Shown here: in pieces, positions 61,041 to 64,000 of the stretch
Numbering within the stretch: the stretch's first letter is position 1
Layout of the letters: each line of letters starts with the position of its first letter
Source of the DNA: Cacajao melanocephalus
Lineage: Eukaryota > Chordata > Mammalia > Primates > Pitheciidae
DNA length: 64,000 bases
Reading direction: 5' to 3'
Assembly (NCBI GenBank): GCA_963573385.1
Contig: CAUYLG010026875.1
Coordinates: 1 to 64,000, forward strand
The notes under the pieces: generated by a model
Databases searched by the model: none
What the model saw: the letters and a program-made list of their open reading frames with translations, nothing else
What the model was told of the DNA's origin: nothing
Program-made: the position numbers and the translations under genes

Positions 61041-61734
61041 TTAATGAAAGGAAGACACAAGCATGTTCATACAGACACAGAGATGTGGGAAATGGCAGCT
61101 TCTTGTTTCTTCACTTTTGAACTTCTGACCATATTTTCTCTACCCAGATTTCAGGCCTACTGCCAAGGTCATATCTTTTACCTGGCCTTTAATAATAATT
61201 AAACCAGTTCCATTTAAAAAAATATTAATTACCACGCTGTCTGATTCTTTCTTTTCTCTACTCATAGAACTGATCATTTTCAAAACTCTTACCACATCAG
61301 GGTCTCTGATCTACCATGCTAGTGCCCATTGTTGCCCATGTATGTATTTTCATGTTCTATTGCATAGCTGAGGTATAATTGTTCATGCTTCTGTATACAT
61401 CCTTAAGGGCCTTGTTCTCCTCTTGCTCACAGGGTTAACTCAAATGTTCATCTTCAAGATACTAACATGTGAAATCCAGTGGAGAAAATATACAACTATA
61501 TTGAATAGTCTGATCGTAAATGTATCATCTTAAATTTAAAGTAAGATTTGAAAAGTCTAATAGTAGCATAGTTAATTCATTCTCTCATATGCCAGAATAC
61601 TGACTCTTCCTTTCAGCAAACTTCCAGTATTTCTTCTTCCTATTTCAACGATAAATCACAGGCAGTAAATGGAGAACTACATTTCCTCAGCAATATGTTT
61701 ATCATCTTATCCATGTTTATAATATCTTCCTTCC
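61041..61734. other. No firmly recognised element
   Basis: Unique-looking. Weak L2-like flavour near 61080-61200, not callable. Confidence 0.4.
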
Positions 61735-62228
61735 TGTTTGGATCATAAATGAATGGAATAGTCAGAATAATTGCCCTCAGGAATATCCAGGAATATGCTT
61801 CCTTACATGGTAAAATGGACTTGGTGAATGTGATTAAATCAAGGAATCTGAGATGGGGAGATTATCTAAGATTATCTCGCTGGGACCAAAGTAACCACAA
61901 GAGTTCTTAGAAGTGGAAGGGGGAGGCAGCAGAGTCAGAGGGCAACGTGACTATGGGAGCACGGCTAGTGCTCTGTGATGTGTGGCTCACTTTAAAAAAC
62001 GAGGAAGAACACCACAAGCTGAAGAATGTGAGTGGCCTCTAAAGGCTGGTAAAGTCATAGAAACAGACTTCCTCCAGAGCTTCCAGCAAGGAAAGTCACC
62101 TGGCTGACACCTTGATTTTAACCCAGTGAGACTGATGTCACACTTCTGACCAACAGACTTGGAAGGTAAATATGTGTGGTTTTAAGTCAGGAAATTTGTA
62201 GCAGTTTGTTGCAGCAGCAATACAAAAT
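61735..62228 (+). mobile_element. MLT1-like MaLR solo LTR, sense
   Basis: 'gaatgtgattaaatcaagga', 'ctgagatggggagattatct', 'ggctgacaccttgattttaa', 'cccagtgagactgatgtcac' and 'agtttgttgcagcagcaata' follow an MLT1-type LTR. It is related to, but more decayed in part than, the LTR at 3410-3975. Confidence 0.72.
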
Positions 62229-62234
62229 TCATGA

Positions 62235-62545
62235 TTACCAGAAGCTGGGGGAGGTGATGTGGATAAGGGAAGGAGGGAGATTGATCAAAAAGTATACCAA
62301 GTTTCTGTTAGATGAAAGATACAGAATTCAATGACATACTGCAGAGTGGTGACTATTACAAATAATGCATTCGATAATTCAACATTGCAAAACTAGTGTA
62401 TTTTAAATGTTCCAACACAGAAATGCTAATTATATGGGGTGATGAATTTATTTAGCTTGATTTAATCATTTTACATTGTAAACATATATCAGAACATCAC
62501 ATTGTATCCATAAATACATCCAATTATTATTTGTCAATTTAAATT
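62235..62545 (+). mobile_element. L1MA/L1MB 3' UTR end, sense
   Basis: 'gattaccagaagctggggga', 'gatgaatttatttagcttga', 'atatcagaacatcacattgt' and 'attatttgtcaatttaaatt' give an L1M 3' terminus. Confidence 0.75.
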
Positions 62546-62549
62546 TAGA

Positions 62550-62770
62550 GATAGTAGAATTGTGGAAGGGTAGTTGGGATTGTGGGGATGGTTAATGGGT
62601 ACAAAATTACAGTTAGAATGAATAAGATTTAGTATTTGATAGCATAGGAGGTGAGTACATCAACAATAGTTTATTGCACATTTAAACGTAACTAAAAGAG
62701 TATAACTGGATTGTCTGTAACACAAAGAAAGGATAAGTTCTTGAGGTGATGGAAGTAAAATAAATAATAA
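62550..62770 (+). mobile_element. Second L1 3' UTR end (L1PB/L1PA-like), sense
   Basis: 'gttaatgggtacaaaattac', 'gaataagatttagtatttga' and 'aacacaaagaaaggataagt' with an AAATAA-rich tail. It directly follows another L1 3' end in the same orientation. Confidence 0.72.
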
Positions 62771-63019
62771 ATAAATATTTTAAAAGAAAATTAATAAATT
62801 TTACCTATTCCCGTATAAGACCAAGATCTCTACTACATCCTCTCCCTTCTTGCTTAATTGACAGATTTACTGTTAAGATTTTTCTTGTTTTTCCTATCTT
62901 AACAGCTTCTCTATTTATCCTCTATGTGTAATTATAAAAATAAACATTGACAAATATAGACAGATTTATGTGTTGCTATAGATATGTCATGCTGCATATC
63001 ATACTGTAATATAACTGTG

Positions 63020-63545
63020 GAGACCTCATGACTCCCACTAACTGCCAGCTCTTCTCTCTTTTTATAACACAACTCAAAATGGTTTTGTATACTTGGCACA
63101 TTAATTTCATGTTCTGTTTTTGAACTACTCTCTCACTTTTTCACTGAACACGTATTTGTAAATATCTTCAGAGCTTCCATATATTTCAGAACCACAATCT
63201 TTCTTCAATCTTCACCTTTCTGGATTTCTCAGCAGTTTTTAGTACATTTGCAATTGTTTTCATTCTGCTGCTGGGACAACACATTCCTACCCCAAATGTT
63301 TCTTCTTCATATGTTTTCCTTGCTCCTTCTCTTCTTTTTGATTTTAAAGATAGACAGAATCAGGGGCCAATCCTTGCAACTTCTCTATACATATTTTTTA
63401 AATAGTGTCATTCAATTTCACAGCTTTGAATACAGCCTCTATGCTGATGATTCCCAAGTACATGTCCAAGGCTGTACCATGTCTATGAGTTTCAGAGCAA
63501 TGTGTCTAATTCTATCCAGCATCCCTATTAGGGTGCTTTGAGAAA
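63020..63545 (+). mobile_element. L2 LINE remnant retaining a YADD reverse-transcriptase motif, sense
   Basis: The frame open at 63248-63541 contains residues LYADDSQ, about two thirds along, matching the catalytic box of the L2 (CR1-clade) reverse transcriptase. The nucleotide block is 'cctctatgctgatgattccc'. Upstream blocks 'atttctcagcagtttttagt' also fit L2 order. Flanking residues are decayed and indels are present, so no functional enzyme can result. Confidence 0.75.
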
Positions 63546-63569
63546 CTTCTATATTAAGAGGTTGCTAAT

Positions 63570-63882
63570 GGTCTGAATATTTGTGTTGTCTTAAAATTCA
63601 TGTGTGGAAATTCTAACTCCAAAGGTGATAGTATTAAGCATTAGGGCCTTTTAGGAGGTGAGTAGGTTAAGAGGAAAGAGCCCTCAGGATTGGGATTAAT
63701 GCCTTTATAAACTAGGGCCAGGGAGCTCGTTCACCCCTTCCACCATGTGAGGACACAGCCAAAAGATGCCATCTATGAGCCAGAAAGATGGCCTTCAATG
63801 GACTCCAATTTTGCTGGCATACCGATCTTGGACTTCCCAGCTCCTCGTCTGTGGTGTTTTGTTATAACGGCCTGAATGGACT
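63570..63882 (+). mobile_element. MaLR-type (MST/MLT) LTR, sense
   Basis: 'ggtctgaatatttgtgttgt', 'gagccctcaggattgggatt', 'cttccaccatgtgaggacac', 'cgatcttggacttcccagct' and the end 'gttataacggcctgaatgga' are in LTR order. A segment including the polyadenylation signal before the terminus is deleted. Confidence 0.65.
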
Positions 63883-64000
63883 ACATCCAATATGGAACTC
63901 CTTATTCTCCCTTTCTCTTAACCCTGCTCCTCCCCGTGGTTCCCATTTTGGGAAGTAGCACTATCATTTATCAGACTTCTGAGATCAACAACCTTGTCAT
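63883..64000. other. No recognised element at the right edge
   Basis: Short unique-looking tail of the window. Confidence 0.4.

Overview
The window is mammalian nuclear DNA and, because of its transposon content, almost certainly from a simian primate, most likely human. It holds AluJ- and AluS-type SINEs, a THE1 provirus, an MSTA-type LTR, L1PA/L1PB/L1MA LINEs, MER30 and MADE1. The sequence is AT-rich and poor in CpG, and it has no long open frame outside repeats. I find no supportable protein-coding gene, structural RNA gene, CRISPR array or cellular promoter. It reads as a gene desert or the inside of a very large intron.

Layout. 1-8.6 kb: the end of an L1PA copy, an MLT1-like LTR, an L2 copy split by a TG microsatellite, and a degraded antisense L1M/HAL1-type element with an Alu in it. 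8.6-16.8 kb: mostly unique AT-rich sequence with L2 scraps, a MER30 DNA transposon, an Alu, an Alu monomer and L1 3' ends. 16.8-19.0 kb: a nearly full-length antisense THE1 provirus with both LTRs, a tRNA-Leu-type primer site and an open but non-retroviral-looking frame. 19-28 kb: MIRs, Alus, an MSTA LTR with intact 5-bp target duplications, two copies of an unclassified old repeat and a back-to-back MIR pair. 28-36.4 kb: an L1PA copy, L2 and MIR remnants, and two separated copies of the same antisense ERVL pol segment. 36.4-42.5 kb: a four-layer nest (L1M host, antisense L1 3' end, Alu, extra sequence in the Alu), a half MADE1, and an antisense L1 that has lost several kilobases but keeps its 5' UTR. 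42.5-50 kb: L2, an AT-rich tandem repeat with a 46-bp unit, an L1ME broken by an LTR, and a twin-primed L1PA inserted into an older L1. 50-64 kb: three Alus with clear target duplications, an L1 carrying an ERV1-like LTR that itself carries an Alu, serial L1 3' ends, two MaLR LTRs and an L2 remnant that still encodes a YADD reverse-transcriptase motif.

The genes do not form a pathway, since all recognisable coding matter is decayed transposon sequence. What the window offers is a readable insertion history: nesting order, target-site duplications and rearrangement junctions. I did not find a previously undescribed biological system. The best leads are junctions, duplications and two unexplained reading frames. 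All family names were assigned by eye from remembered consensus sequences; a RepeatMasker/Dfam run would settle subfamilies and exact ends.
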